Of a DNA stretch of 46,249 bases, positions 7,700-15,307 are shown piece after piece. The number at the start of each line of letters is the position of its first letter. Position 1 is the first letter of the stretch. Both the position numbers and the translations under genes were made by a program. Source of the DNA: a virus. Where the stretch lies: IMG/VR virus record IMGVR_UViG_3300037191_001380, positions 1-46,249 of that record; one strand, given 5' to 3'. The notes beneath the pieces were generated by a model. That model did no database searches, had not been told where the DNA came from, and saw nothing but the letters and a program-made list of their open reading frames with translations.

Positions 7700-8755
7700 A
7701 TGAAATTTAGAACATTATTAAATAAAACACAGGGAGAAGGCAAATACATTTTTGCTCAACCTTCCATGATCTTTAGAAATAAAGATCAAATTACTAATGT
7801 ACGTTACCATACTGTGCGAGATGATGAGGTTACACGACCTGATCTAATTGCCCTAGAATATTATGGTGATCAAACTAAAACCGATTTGATTCTAAAATGG
7901 AATGGTATTTCAGATCCATTTAGTTTAGCACCAGGAGATGTATTAGTTATACCTCCATCAACAGTGCCTTTTATTAAATTAGCAAGACCTACTGGAGCAG
8001 AAGATAATCCAATTAAGAATCAATTCTTACAAAGCAAGAGGTTTACTAAGAAGGATCAAAGAAGATTGGATGCATTAAAAAAGAAATATAACAAGGACGC
8101 ATTATTGCCACCTAACGTAATACCATTAGGTCAAAAGAACTATAAGTTTGATAAGGATGGTAATATTATTTTTGGCGCACACGCACAGAATGGAGCACTT
8201 AATCCAAGGACTGGTGGAAATTCAACAGGCGGAAATGGAGATGGGAATGCAGCAGGAGCCTGTTCATTAGGACCTGAATATACAACCAGAGCTGCTTGTA
8301 TCGCAGCTGGTGGTAAATGGACTACTGGAGATAATGTAGTTGATGAAATATTTGATGAATTCGGACAATCTGTAAGAGATGCTCTTTTAGCTGCACAGGC
8401 TGCTGGATCAGTTAATGGGGATGGTAACGGAACTGGCAATGGGACTGGCAATGGAAACGGGAATGGATCTGGGTCTGGTGCAGGAGGATCTGGTGCAGGA
8501 AACGGCCTAACTGAGAATCAATTGAACAATAACTTGAACAATGGTGTTGGTAAGGGTGGTAATACAACCTCATCTGGAACTGGAGCTGGAAATGGAAAAG
8601 GATCTGGGTCTGGTGCAGGCGGATCTGGTGCAGGAAATGGAAAAGGATCTGGTGCTAACGCAACTGGAACAGGAAATAATAGTAACTCAGGTACTAGCCC
8701 TCAAGGTAGTAGTAATGCTTCAGGCGTTTCTAACGACGGAGCTCCCTGTAATTAA
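7700..8755 (+). CDS. Baseplate wedge protein gp53-like with LysM-like domain and Gly-rich tail
   Basis: Residues 1-90 resemble T4 gp53: YHTVRDDEVTRPDLIALEYY followed by GDQTKTDLILKWNGI, DPFSLAPGD and VLVIPP, the LysM-like pattern of that baseplate wedge subunit. T4 gp53 clamps neighbouring wedges to each other. Residues 110-160 are basic and helical. Then comes a cysteine-pair module (CSLGPEYTTRAACIAAGGKW) of a type I associate with tail proteins of marine phages. From about residue 235 to the end the protein is Gly/Asn/Ser low complexity with duplicated segments. At 351 residues it exceeds T4 gp53 (about 196) because of this tail. It is followed by the hub gene. Confidence 0.7.
   Translation: MKFRTLLNKTQGEGKYIFAQPSMIFRNKDQITNVRYHTVRDDEVTRPDLIALEYYGDQTKTDLILKWNGISDPFSLAPGDVLVIPPSTVPFIKLARPTGAEDNPIKNQFLQSKRFTKKDQRRLDALKKKYNKDALLPPNVIPLGQKNYKFDKDGNIIFGAHAQNGALNPRTGGNSTGGNGDGNAAGACSLGPEYTTRAACIAAGGKWTTGDNVVDEIFDEFGQSVRDALLAAQAAGSVNGDGNGTGNGTGNGNGNGSGSGAGGSGAGNGLTENQLNNNLNNGVGKGGNTTSSGTGAGNGKGSGSGAGGSGAGNGKGSGANATGTGNNSNSGTSPQGSSNASGVSNDGAPCN
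8465..8640 (+). repeat. Two 41-bp direct repeats within Gly-rich coding sequence
   Basis: The segments 8465-8505 and 8600-8640 are 41 bp each and differ at two positions. Each encodes GSGSGAGGSGAGNG within the tail of the gp53-like gene. Shorter GGN/GGA units (NGTGNGTGNGNGNG) precede the first copy. Such repeats can expand or contract by recombination, so tail length may vary between related phages. Confidence 0.85.
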
Positions 8756-8764
8756 TACTGAATC

Positions 8765-10279
8765 ATGGAATTAGAAAATCACATCTTAGCGGTTGTTGAA
8801 CCGGCTATACTTCCAACAGAAATTAAAATGGACGCCCTGGCTGAAGAAGGCGGGGATAATGTAGATAAGCAATCTAAACAGGTTGGTGCGTTCGAGCCAT
8901 TTATTATGTGTAATGGCGTACAGTTTACTTCAAATACTATAGAATCTTTAGATTTAGAGTTAAATGGTAAAGTACCTAAGTGTACTGTAGCGTTTAATGA
9001 TGAACATGGTGCTTTTAAAGTGGACTCAATGCCCAGAGATGGAGACTTCTTTACAGTATTGTTAAATTCAAAACACCAAGAAACTTTTAAATCAGTTCAC
9101 ATGGATTTCGATATTATTGAAATTACAACAGATGCTGATAGTCCTAACTCACCTGGAGGTGGATTAATTACTTTAAGAGGTGTTTGTAAAATACCTAGGC
9201 TATATGCAGAAGACTGTCAAGTACTAGATGCTGATACTTCATTGAATCATTTAGAAACAGTGGTACGAGATTTAGAGATTGGCCTTGCAACAAATGTCGA
9301 TTCAACTGATGATAGCCAAGCTAGAATACAAGCGTACGAAACTTACCTTGATTTTATTAAAGGTATTGTAGATGATTCTTATATTTCAGACGACGCGTTT
9401 GTAAAGTTTTACATAGATCAATATTACTACTTAAATTTTGTAGATATTAATAAGATCTTTAATTCTCCTAGTCCTAAATTAGATGAAGTAATGAAGGTTT
9501 TAACTGGATTTGCAGAATCTGAAGCTAAGAAAGGTGGAACTGAAGATTCAACTGATTCAGATAATGTAGAAGTTCCATTGATATTAACTAACCATAACGA
9601 TCTATCAGGGCTGTCCTGTTTCATTAACACATTTGAATTGATAAACAACTCATCTAAAGTTAGCCTTAAGGCAGGGTATGCTAGAACTGCTCAGATCTAT
9701 GATAACAATTCTGATACTGGAGATAGATTTCAAGAATTTACAATTGAGCCTCTAGTAACTGAAGAGCTATCTGAACTTGATGAACCATTAAGAGGTAATA
9801 GAAAAGATGAGCGTTACAAAGACATGGTTAAGTATAAATACATGGGAAGACAAAACGCAGGTGATGATGGTTTAGGTAATACACATGCAAACGCAATATT
9901 TACTAAGCTACATGATAGACAAAATAACATGGAGATAGAAAAGATGAAGTTAAAAGTTGAGGTAATTGGCTTCAACCCATCAATCTATAAGTTTTGTAAA
10001 ATACCTGTAGTAATATATCATTATGATGGAGTAAAGATTGAAGCAGAACAAAAGGCAGATCAAAAGAGAGAAGAGGCTGGTTTAACAGAAAGACCATTAG
10101 GTGCAGGTAAACCTGAAGGAGATCCAAACGACTTTAGTCAAATGATGGACAAGTTTATATCAGGTTATTATATAGTAGAGAATATCGATTATAGATATGA
10201 CCAAGAAAATGCAATCACTACAGAACTAACTCTGATTAGAAGAGAGTGGCCTAGTAGATCAGGCAACCTGGCAGAATAA
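8765..10279 (+). CDS. Baseplate central hub protein (gp27/gpD-like)
   Basis: A protein of 504 residues with the layout of a contractile-tail hub. The N-terminal domain has FEPFIMCNGVQFTSNTIESL and KCTVAFNDEHGAF, a tube-like beta domain. The middle has a charged helical insert. Later beta segments (GLSCFINTFELINNSSKVSL, MKLKVEVIGFNPSIYKFCK) and the end GYYIVENIDYRYDQ...LTLIRREW match the late-control-D/hub family that binds the spike and caps the tube. Its neighbours, gp53-like before, tube-like and spike after, support this. The start follows the previous stop by nine bases with no Shine-Dalgarno sequence. Family assignment is fairly firm; exact T4 equivalence is inferred. Confidence 0.7.
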   Translation: MELENHILAVVEPAILPTEIKMDALAEEGGDNVDKQSKQVGAFEPFIMCNGVQFTSNTIESLDLELNGKVPKCTVAFNDEHGAFKVDSMPRDGDFFTVLLNSKHQETFKSVHMDFDIIEITTDADSPNSPGGGLITLRGVCKIPRLYAEDCQVLDADTSLNHLETVVRDLEIGLATNVDSTDDSQARIQAYETYLDFIKGIVDDSYISDDAFVKFYIDQYYYLNFVDINKIFNSPSPKLDEVMKVLTGFAESEAKKGGTEDSTDSDNVEVPLILTNHNDLSGLSCFINTFELINNSSKVSLKAGYARTAQIYDNNSDTGDRFQEFTIEPLVTEELSELDEPLRGNRKDERYKDMVKYKYMGRQNAGDDGLGNTHANAIFTKLHDRQNNMEIEKMKLKVEVIGFNPSIYKFCKIPVVIYHYDGVKIEAEQKADQKREEAGLTERPLGAGKPEGDPNDFSQMMDKFISGYYIVENIDYRYDQENAITTELTLIRREWPSRSGNLAE

Positions 10280-10302
10280 AATAAAAGTTAGATAAATAAC
10301 TT

Positions 10303-11895
10303 ATGGCTGATAGAGATAACGGTAGAAATGCGTTCAGAAAAGGACAAAGAACAAGTACGATCCACGAGGATCCTACATACTTGTCTTTTATGATTTTATT
10401 CCACGGAGATGATAGATCTTCAGTGGCACATTCTCCCCTACTTAATGGTGAAGCTAATTCTTATCTAAGAAATGTTGTTCGAACTGACCTTGGTGACATA
10501 TATGCTGATAATTTAGCAGTGTTTAAAAGAGTATTATTAAAGGTTAATAGAGAAATGCCTTGGTTTTGGCAAGGACTAAAAGGAATGGAAGCTGCAATGA
10601 ATTATGGTGATTTTAAAGAACCATGGAGAGGAGCTGAAAAACCACAGTTAGAAATTGAATGTTTAGAAGAGAACGTAGAATTAACTGCGATCGGACTTAT
10701 GGAATTATATAGAAATTCTTGTTTCGATTTACAGAGATATGTAGAAATAGTTCCAAAAAACTTAAGAGAGTTTTCCATGGACATTTATATGTCAGAGGTA
10801 AGAACATTCCAAAAAGACACAGATGCTAGAAACTTAGGTATTACAGACAATCCTGATTCTAGAATTACTTCAGCTGGATCTGATGCTAAATCGGTAAAAG
10901 ATATACACCCTATTTTTAGCAGTAATATAGTACAACCAGGTTCTGCAGATTCTAGACCATTTGTAGCATTAAGATTTACACATTGTGAATTTGATATGAA
11001 CTCAGTTGCAGATTATTTTGCAGACATGAGTAAAAATCCGGAAAAGAAAAGACCAACCATTAAAATAAATTGGGGAACTTGTACGCCATTAGCTTCAAGA
11101 TTAGGTCCTAATGTATTTAACGAAAACAGAGATGCTAATTCAGTAACTACAGGTCAAGTTACTAACCCAGCTTCTGATCCAAATCAAATACCATTGAATA
11201 AAGTTAATCCTAATTCCTCAGTGAAAGTAAGCTCAATGGATTCATTAACTAACGTACACGATGCTTCTGATCCTAGGGCAGAATCTATAACAGAAAGAAA
11301 AAAGATTGGACTTAAAGATCTAGCTAAAAATACAATAGGTAGTATTGTAGATGATGTTAAAGACACTGCAGCAGGTTTAGTAGCTGGAGTTACAAATGCA
11401 CTTGATAGTTTTAGCTTACAGCCAAACGGAATTGGTAATGTACATGGTACACAAATCGGTGGTTTTGCAGGTAATCTATTAGATAAAGCAGTTGGTGATC
11501 TTACAGCTAAGTTATTATTAGATAACGTACACGGTGCCGGAGGATTAGGTAGTATACAAGATGCTATTAATGGTGGTTTAATTAATGCCGTTGGTAATTT
11601 AATAACTGGTTCATTAGCAGGTGGCTCACAAGCTTCTGTTGGAATTGGCGGAGGTGGAGCTAGTGTTGGAGAACGCATACATGCAGCTGCAATCGATAGC
11701 ACACCAGATGGAAACTTAAATCAACAAGTACATAACCGGGTTGCTCAACCGCAAACAGGTCCTTTAAATCAAAAAGTATACGACCCAATTGCCCCGGTAC
11801 AACAAGGTCCAATAAACGATAATGTACACGGAGGTGTTAATACAGGAGTAGACTCAACACCAGACGGGAACTTAAACAGCAATATACATGAATGA
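10303..11895 (+). CDS. Tail-tube-like baseplate protein (gp48/gp54 type) with NxxVH repeat tail
   Basis: Residues 1-260 contain LSFMILFHGDDRSSVAHSPL, then MPWFWQGLKG, LEIECLEENVELTAIGLM and LREFSMDIYMSEVRTF. This order of strands with a large aromatic insert suits a tube-fold protein of the baseplate, such as T4 gp48 or gp54 that start tube assembly. The C-terminal 200 residues are different: Gly/Ala-rich with short recurring N-x-x-V-H-like motifs (near residues 317, 379 and 408 and clustered at 470-530) and the phrase DSTPDGNLN twice. It overlaps the spike gene by eight bases, which suggests they act together. Tube-fold assignment is moderate; the tail is unexplained. Confidence 0.6.
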   Translation: MADRDNGRNAFRKGQRTSTIHEDPTYLSFMILFHGDDRSSVAHSPLLNGEANSYLRNVVRTDLGDIYADNLAVFKRVLLKVNREMPWFWQGLKGMEAAMNYGDFKEPWRGAEKPQLEIECLEENVELTAIGLMELYRNSCFDLQRYVEIVPKNLREFSMDIYMSEVRTFQKDTDARNLGITDNPDSRITSAGSDAKSVKDIHPIFSSNIVQPGSADSRPFVALRFTHCEFDMNSVADYFADMSKNPEKKRPTIKINWGTCTPLASRLGPNVFNENRDANSVTTGQVTNPASDPNQIPLNKVNPNSSVKVSSMDSLTNVHDASDPRAESITERKKIGLKDLAKNTIGSIVDDVKDTAAGLVAGVTNALDSFSLQPNGIGNVHGTQIGGFAGNLLDKAVGDLTAKLLLDNVHGAGGLGSIQDAINGGLINAVGNLITGSLAGGSQASVGIGGGGASVGERIHAAAIDSTPDGNLNQQVHNRVAQPQTGPLNQKVYDPIAPVQQGPINDNVHGGVNTGVDSTPDGNLNSNIHE

Positions 11896-12604
11896 TAACG
11901 AATTATACAAAGATAATATCCGAGAGACTCATTGGCTCGGAGAGGTAGTTATTAATGAAGACCCGCTTCTTCAGGGCAGAGTACGAGTAAAGGTTTTTGG
12001 TAAATTTGATAAATTAACAGACGATGCTATTCCGTGGGCAACTCCTATGAATAGAGATCATGTCGGTGCACATTCAGTTCCTAGAGTTGGAGATATTGTT
12101 GCAGTTAGATTTGACAATGGAAACATATACCACCCAGAATACTGGTTTCAAGTAGATCAGAATGAAGATTTAAAAGGAGACATCTTAGAGAATTCAGATG
12201 CCCCTCATGATGTCGTAAGTCTAGTGTATGACGCGGAAAGAAATGTTAGGATATATCACTCACCAGAGGATGGTCTTGTCATAACGCGTGGTACTGGAGC
12301 TAAAGAGAGGCCTATCATTCAACTAGATGAAGAAGGAATTATTAAGATTTCAACAGATGCTAAAATATTTATGGACTGTGGTGATATATTTGTATCGAAC
12401 ACTGGAGAAGGTGGAGCAGATGAAACTGAGCCAGCAGTAAGAGGTCAATCTCTACAAGATTGGTTACAGGCTTTATTAGATGATTACAATGCACATATAC
12501 ACCCTACAGGAGTTGGGCCATCAGGTCCTCCAATGCCTCCTACGCCGGCAACCGTTGCAAAATTATCAAGCACACATATTAAGTATCAACAAAAGAATAA
12601 GTAA
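11888..12604 (+). CDS. Baseplate spike protein (gpV / gp5 OB-fold type)
   Basis: The N-terminal 100 residues form the OB-fold of phage spike proteins: WLGEVVINEDPLLQGRVRVK, AIPWATPMNR, HSVPRVGDIVAVRFDNGN and the PEYWFQ ending. Residues 125-170 are a short beta region, and AHIHPTGVGPSGPPMPP near 215 is typical of gpV-like spikes. By family knowledge three copies make the needle under the hub that pierces the outer membrane. At 238 residues it has no T4 gp5-type lysozyme domain, so any cell-wall lysis activity must lie in another protein. It overlaps the tube-like gene by eight bases. Confidence 0.82.
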   Translation: MNDNELYKDNIRETHWLGEVVINEDPLLQGRVRVKVFGKFDKLTDDAIPWATPMNRDHVGAHSVPRVGDIVAVRFDNGNIYHPEYWFQVDQNEDLKGDILENSDAPHDVVSLVYDAERNVRIYHSPEDGLVITRGTGAKERPIIQLDEEGIIKISTDAKIFMDCGDIFVSNTGEGGADETEPAVRGQSLQDWLQALLDDYNAHIHPTGVGPSGPPMPPTPATVAKLSSTHIKYQQKNK

Positions 12605-12606
12605 CT

Positions 12607-14499
12607 ATGCCTGCACTGTGGCCCAAATTTATACCGGATCTGGCAAATACAATAACAAGCCAGCAGTTTACTAAACCGGGAGGTGCGATACTTTCATATC
12701 CACTACCATCGGTCGGGACTGATCAAGTGCCTATCTTTCCTCCAGGCGGAGATTTAATTAAATCAATTACTCCTGGAAATCCCCTTAATGCACAATTAAC
12801 TACGAATCCTGCTGGAATGATAAATGCAATTAATCTTGCACCATTAAGCGGGCGTTATGATTTTGGTAAAGCAGTTGCCGAACATTATATTGATGCAGTA
12901 AAAGGTTCGCCGAAAGCACAGACTCCATTTGGAGCTTTCCATGCTAATAATGGTCTTGCTGAATTAATCTTAAAAGAAGGTTATGGTATTTGCTTTGAAA
13001 GATTATTAAAAGAGGGGGACATACCTTTACAAGATCAATATGATGAAGATGGTAATCTAACTCAAATGGGCAAAGAGTCTCATCCTGCGTATGCTGATTT
13101 TTGTCCGGATGTTGATGCTCCACCAGATGCAGAAGCTTTGGCTGAGATGGAAAAAGATAATGCTAAAGCTTTTAATAAGTTTGTTGAAGACAATAAAACA
13201 GAATACAATTTATATAAATATAAGTTCTTTCAATTTCCATGTCTTTATGGAGGAGAGTCTCAAGTTGAAATTGAACGTATTTTTGCAGCTAGATTATTAC
13301 AAAAATTTGAAAGAATAACCAATACGAATACTAAATGGGAATTCTATATCTGGGCAGCGTGTCTTGGTAAAGACAATTATAGTAACTCTAGTGGTTTTGG
13401 AGGCGGGTGGTCAGGAATGCCTTATCCAAATATAAACTCACAGGCAAAATCAGATATTACTGCTGCTGGATATGATTGGAGAAAACTAGCAGATAATGTA
13501 AGTAAGTTAGTTACTGATGCTATTTTAGAAGTACATCCTGAAAGAGAAAGTAATACATCTCCGTTTTTTAACACTTCTGTTTTAAAGAGAAGAATTAAAG
13601 CCAATCCTTCCGGACCAATTACATTACCACATGATTTAGAATGCCCGCTAAATGAATATAAGATGCAAGTGCCTTATGATTTTGAACACAACCCACCAGA
13701 AAATCCAAGTGCTAGGCCGAAAGTTTTAACATCAAATGTTGTGGCTACTTTTAGTTGGTACCCAAATATGAGAACTGGTTCATTTAGTATAAGTAATGCA
13801 ATGGATCCTCCGATAATCACGAATGCTCCTAAATTTATTAAGTCAAAAAATTGGGTCAAATCTAAATACGAAAATATTGAGTGGAAACTTAAATGGAGAA
13901 AGGTACCTGAGGCAAAATTAAAAGCAGCCTCAACTAAGCCGGATGCTCAGGCCGCATTTTTTGAAATTGATCCTAAACCAGAAGGTACTCTATTTAAGTT
14001 TGAATTTCATAAAGCCATGTGTGCTAAAAACGCAGCAGCTGGTTGTGAAGAAGATGCAGCAGTAATCGATCACCCATTTGAAGCAAGTGGAACTTTACCG
14101 CCGAAAGACAATGGAGAACCCGGGGATGCATTTGAGGGAGATCCCTATGAAATGATGGCAAAAGTAACAATAGCATATTGGTATGCTTGTATTGTTAAAC
14201 CATTTGGACCAATGCCAGCAGCTCTACCTGCGATGATTAATGCACCATTGGGAGGACTTTACATTCCGATATATTATGGAAGTGCAAATAGACTTGCTAA
14301 TAATTTAAGAAAGGCATGGTCTACAGGAAAGACGTTTAGTGTAATACCTGCACTTCAGCCACCAGCACTTGCAACATCAGCTGCAGTTGCCGGGGCTTAC
14401 GCATTACACTTATTAGAATTTAAGCTATTGTATCTTGGTGGAATACCGACACCAGTTGGACCAGTGCCGATGGTTGGTTTTGTACCAGTTGTATTTTAA
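12607..14499 (+). CDS. Putative virion protein following the spike, 630 residues
   Basis: I do not recognise this family. The first 70 residues are Pro/Gly-rich (PGGAILSYPLPSVGTDQVPI). The middle is mixed, with an acidic helix (AEALAEMEKDNAKAFNKFVE) and several Cys and Trp residues. The C-terminal 100 residues are hydrophobic and Pro/Gly/Ala-rich (FGPMPAALPAMINAPLGGLY) and end in VGFVPVVF. This could pack against the spike tip or a membrane. It follows the spike gene by two bases and ends the first baseplate block. Its stop overlaps that of a convergent minus-strand gene at a TTAA. No lysozyme or peptidase motif was seen. Confidence 0.55.
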   Translation: MPALWPKFIPDLANTITSQQFTKPGGAILSYPLPSVGTDQVPIFPPGGDLIKSITPGNPLNAQLTTNPAGMINAINLAPLSGRYDFGKAVAEHYIDAVKGSPKAQTPFGAFHANNGLAELILKEGYGICFERLLKEGDIPLQDQYDEDGNLTQMGKESHPAYADFCPDVDAPPDAEALAEMEKDNAKAFNKFVEDNKTEYNLYKYKFFQFPCLYGGESQVEIERIFAARLLQKFERITNTNTKWEFYIWAACLGKDNYSNSSGFGGGWSGMPYPNINSQAKSDITAAGYDWRKLADNVSKLVTDAILEVHPERESNTSPFFNTSVLKRRIKANPSGPITLPHDLECPLNEYKMQVPYDFEHNPPENPSARPKVLTSNVVATFSWYPNMRTGSFSISNAMDPPIITNAPKFIKSKNWVKSKYENIEWKLKWRKVPEAKLKAASTKPDAQAAFFEIDPKPEGTLFKFEFHKAMCAKNAAAGCEEDAAVIDHPFEASGTLPPKDNGEPGDAFEGDPYEMMAKVTIAYWYACIVKPFGPMPAALPAMINAPLGGLYIPIYYGSANRLANNLRKAWSTGKTFSVIPALQPPALATSAAVAGAYALHLLEFKLLYLGGIPTPVGPVPMVGFVPVVF

Positions 14500-14897
14500 C
14501 CCCAATCTTTTTCAAACGCGTACCAATGGTCTGCACCCGCACAGTCACGACATGCATCAACCACGATAGTTACCTTATCTTCAGTAGTTAAGGTCTTTAA
14601 AACGGCTGGTATGTGCATCTCTATCAACTCATCGCTATCAAGGTAAGTAGAACAATGTCTTGCAAGTGCACTGATAAGTCTATATGCATTATTTTCAACC
14701 TCTTCGAATCGATGGCCTCGGTGATAATCATTTGTACTATCTTCAGTGATTAATTCAAAGATCTTATCTAGACCTAATAAATCTCTAACTTCTTGACAAA
14801 CTTCAACTATTGCGTCTTTGTGTTTAAGAACAGCCTGGTAGCCGTTACCACCAACCCCATTACTTTTAACTTCGCTTACTTTAAATTGTTTAATCAT
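14496..14897 (-). CDS. Hypothetical protein, minus strand, 133 residues
   Basis: One of only two supported genes on the minus strand. It is acidic with a mostly helical character (IVEVCQEVRDLLGLDKIFEL) and ends in VVDACRDCAGADHWYAFEKD, where a CxxC pair and a histidine could bind a metal. Its stop overlaps the stop of the convergent virion gene. It lies 19 bases after the other minus-strand gene and is probably co-transcribed with it from the divergent region at 15103-15307. The opposite orientation suggests expression at a different time from the baseplate genes, perhaps early. Function unknown. Confidence 0.7.
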   Translation of the reverse strand: MIKQFKVSEVKSNGVGGNGYQAVLKHKDAIVEVCQEVRDLLGLDKIFELITEDSTNDYHRGHRFEEVENNAYRLISALARHCSTYLDSDELIEMHIPAVLKTLTTEDKVTIVVDACRDCAGADHWYAFEKDWG

Positions 14898-14916
14898 AAT
14901 ATACGTGTTTTAATTT

Positions 14917-15102
14917 TTAAAGATATACATCACATCCTCCGTTTTCATTGTATGCAATATAATCAAGTAGCTCTTCTATTTGATGAGTCTTATTACTAAA
15001 TGTTTTACTTTCCAATTCGGCTCCTTCGAATACTATAATAGGTGTGATTTCTTGCCCTCTTGAAAAATCGATTTCGGTTGCTGTTTGAGTGTGTACGTTC
15101 AT
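14917..15102 (-). CDS. Small hypothetical protein, minus strand, 61 residues
   Basis: The first gene of the two-gene minus-strand unit. The ATG at 15102 follows an A/T-rich leader without a Shine-Dalgarno sequence. The protein is acidic (FSRGQEITPIIVFEGAELES) and ends in GGCDVYL; no motif is recognisable. Small acidic early proteins that bind host factors are common in phages, but nothing here identifies a target. The codon and base composition resembles the surrounding genes. Confidence 0.6.
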   Translation of the reverse strand: MNVHTQTATEIDFSRGQEITPIIVFEGAELESKTFSNKTHQIEELLDYIAYNENGGCDVYL

Positions 15103-15145
15103 AATATGTTTGTTTTTAATTACAGTACTAATATACGAATAATAA

Positions 15146-15178
15146 TTGACACTAAAAAACTTTTTGGCAACTATTTTG
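15146..15178 (+). promoter_or_regulatory. Possible Bacteroidetes-type promoter before the S1-like gene
   Basis: TTGACA (15146-15151) is followed, 23 bases after its TTG, by TATTTTG (15172-15178). This fits the known Bacteroidetes housekeeping pattern of a TTG element and TAnnTTTG with a 17-23 base spacer, allowing one base less in the downstream box. It points toward the S1-like gene. Position in a 205-bp divergent gap supports it, but AT-rich DNA gives chance matches. Confidence 0.35.
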
Positions 15179-15224
15179 CAAAAAAGATCGGATTAATTGA
15201 GTTGGATAGATAACTTATACTAAA

Positions 15225-15239
15225 TCTTAATAATTAAGA
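15225..15239. repeat. Perfect 7-bp-arm palindrome in divergent control region
   Basis: TCTTAAT (15225-15231) and ATTAAGA (15233-15239) are perfect reverse complements around a single A. The palindrome lies between two copies of ATAACTTATRC (15210-15220 and 15251-15261) in the gap between the minus-strand pair and the S1-like gene. It could be a regulator-binding site. It is AT-rich, so chance is a real alternative. Confidence 0.35.
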
Positions 15240-15270
15240 AGCGAGTACGGATAACTTATGCACTTAAGTA

Positions 15271-15280
15271 GATATATAAT
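15271..15280 (+). promoter_or_regulatory. Candidate phage promoter motif GATATATAAT
   Basis: The same GATATATA box as at 5849, 16621 and 30288, here 28 bases before the ATG of the S1-like gene. With the upstream TTGACA/TATTTTG pair it would give this gene two start sites, one host-like and one phage-type. The call rests on recurrence in intergenic gaps. Confidence 0.4.
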
Positions 15281-15307
15281 ATGTTAATACCTTTAAATAA
15301 AATATAA

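Noticed and set aside
8541-8774. Plus-strand frame of 77 codons across the Gly-rich repeats
   Set aside because: A frame-shifted reading of the repeats (runs of Leu, Val, Glu) with no protein character.
11184-11702. Open frame of 172 codons on the minus strand inside the tube-like baseplate gene
   Set aside because: The translation is Pro/Ala/Leu/Ser low complexity that simply reflects the Gly/Ala-rich opposite strand; no independent start context.
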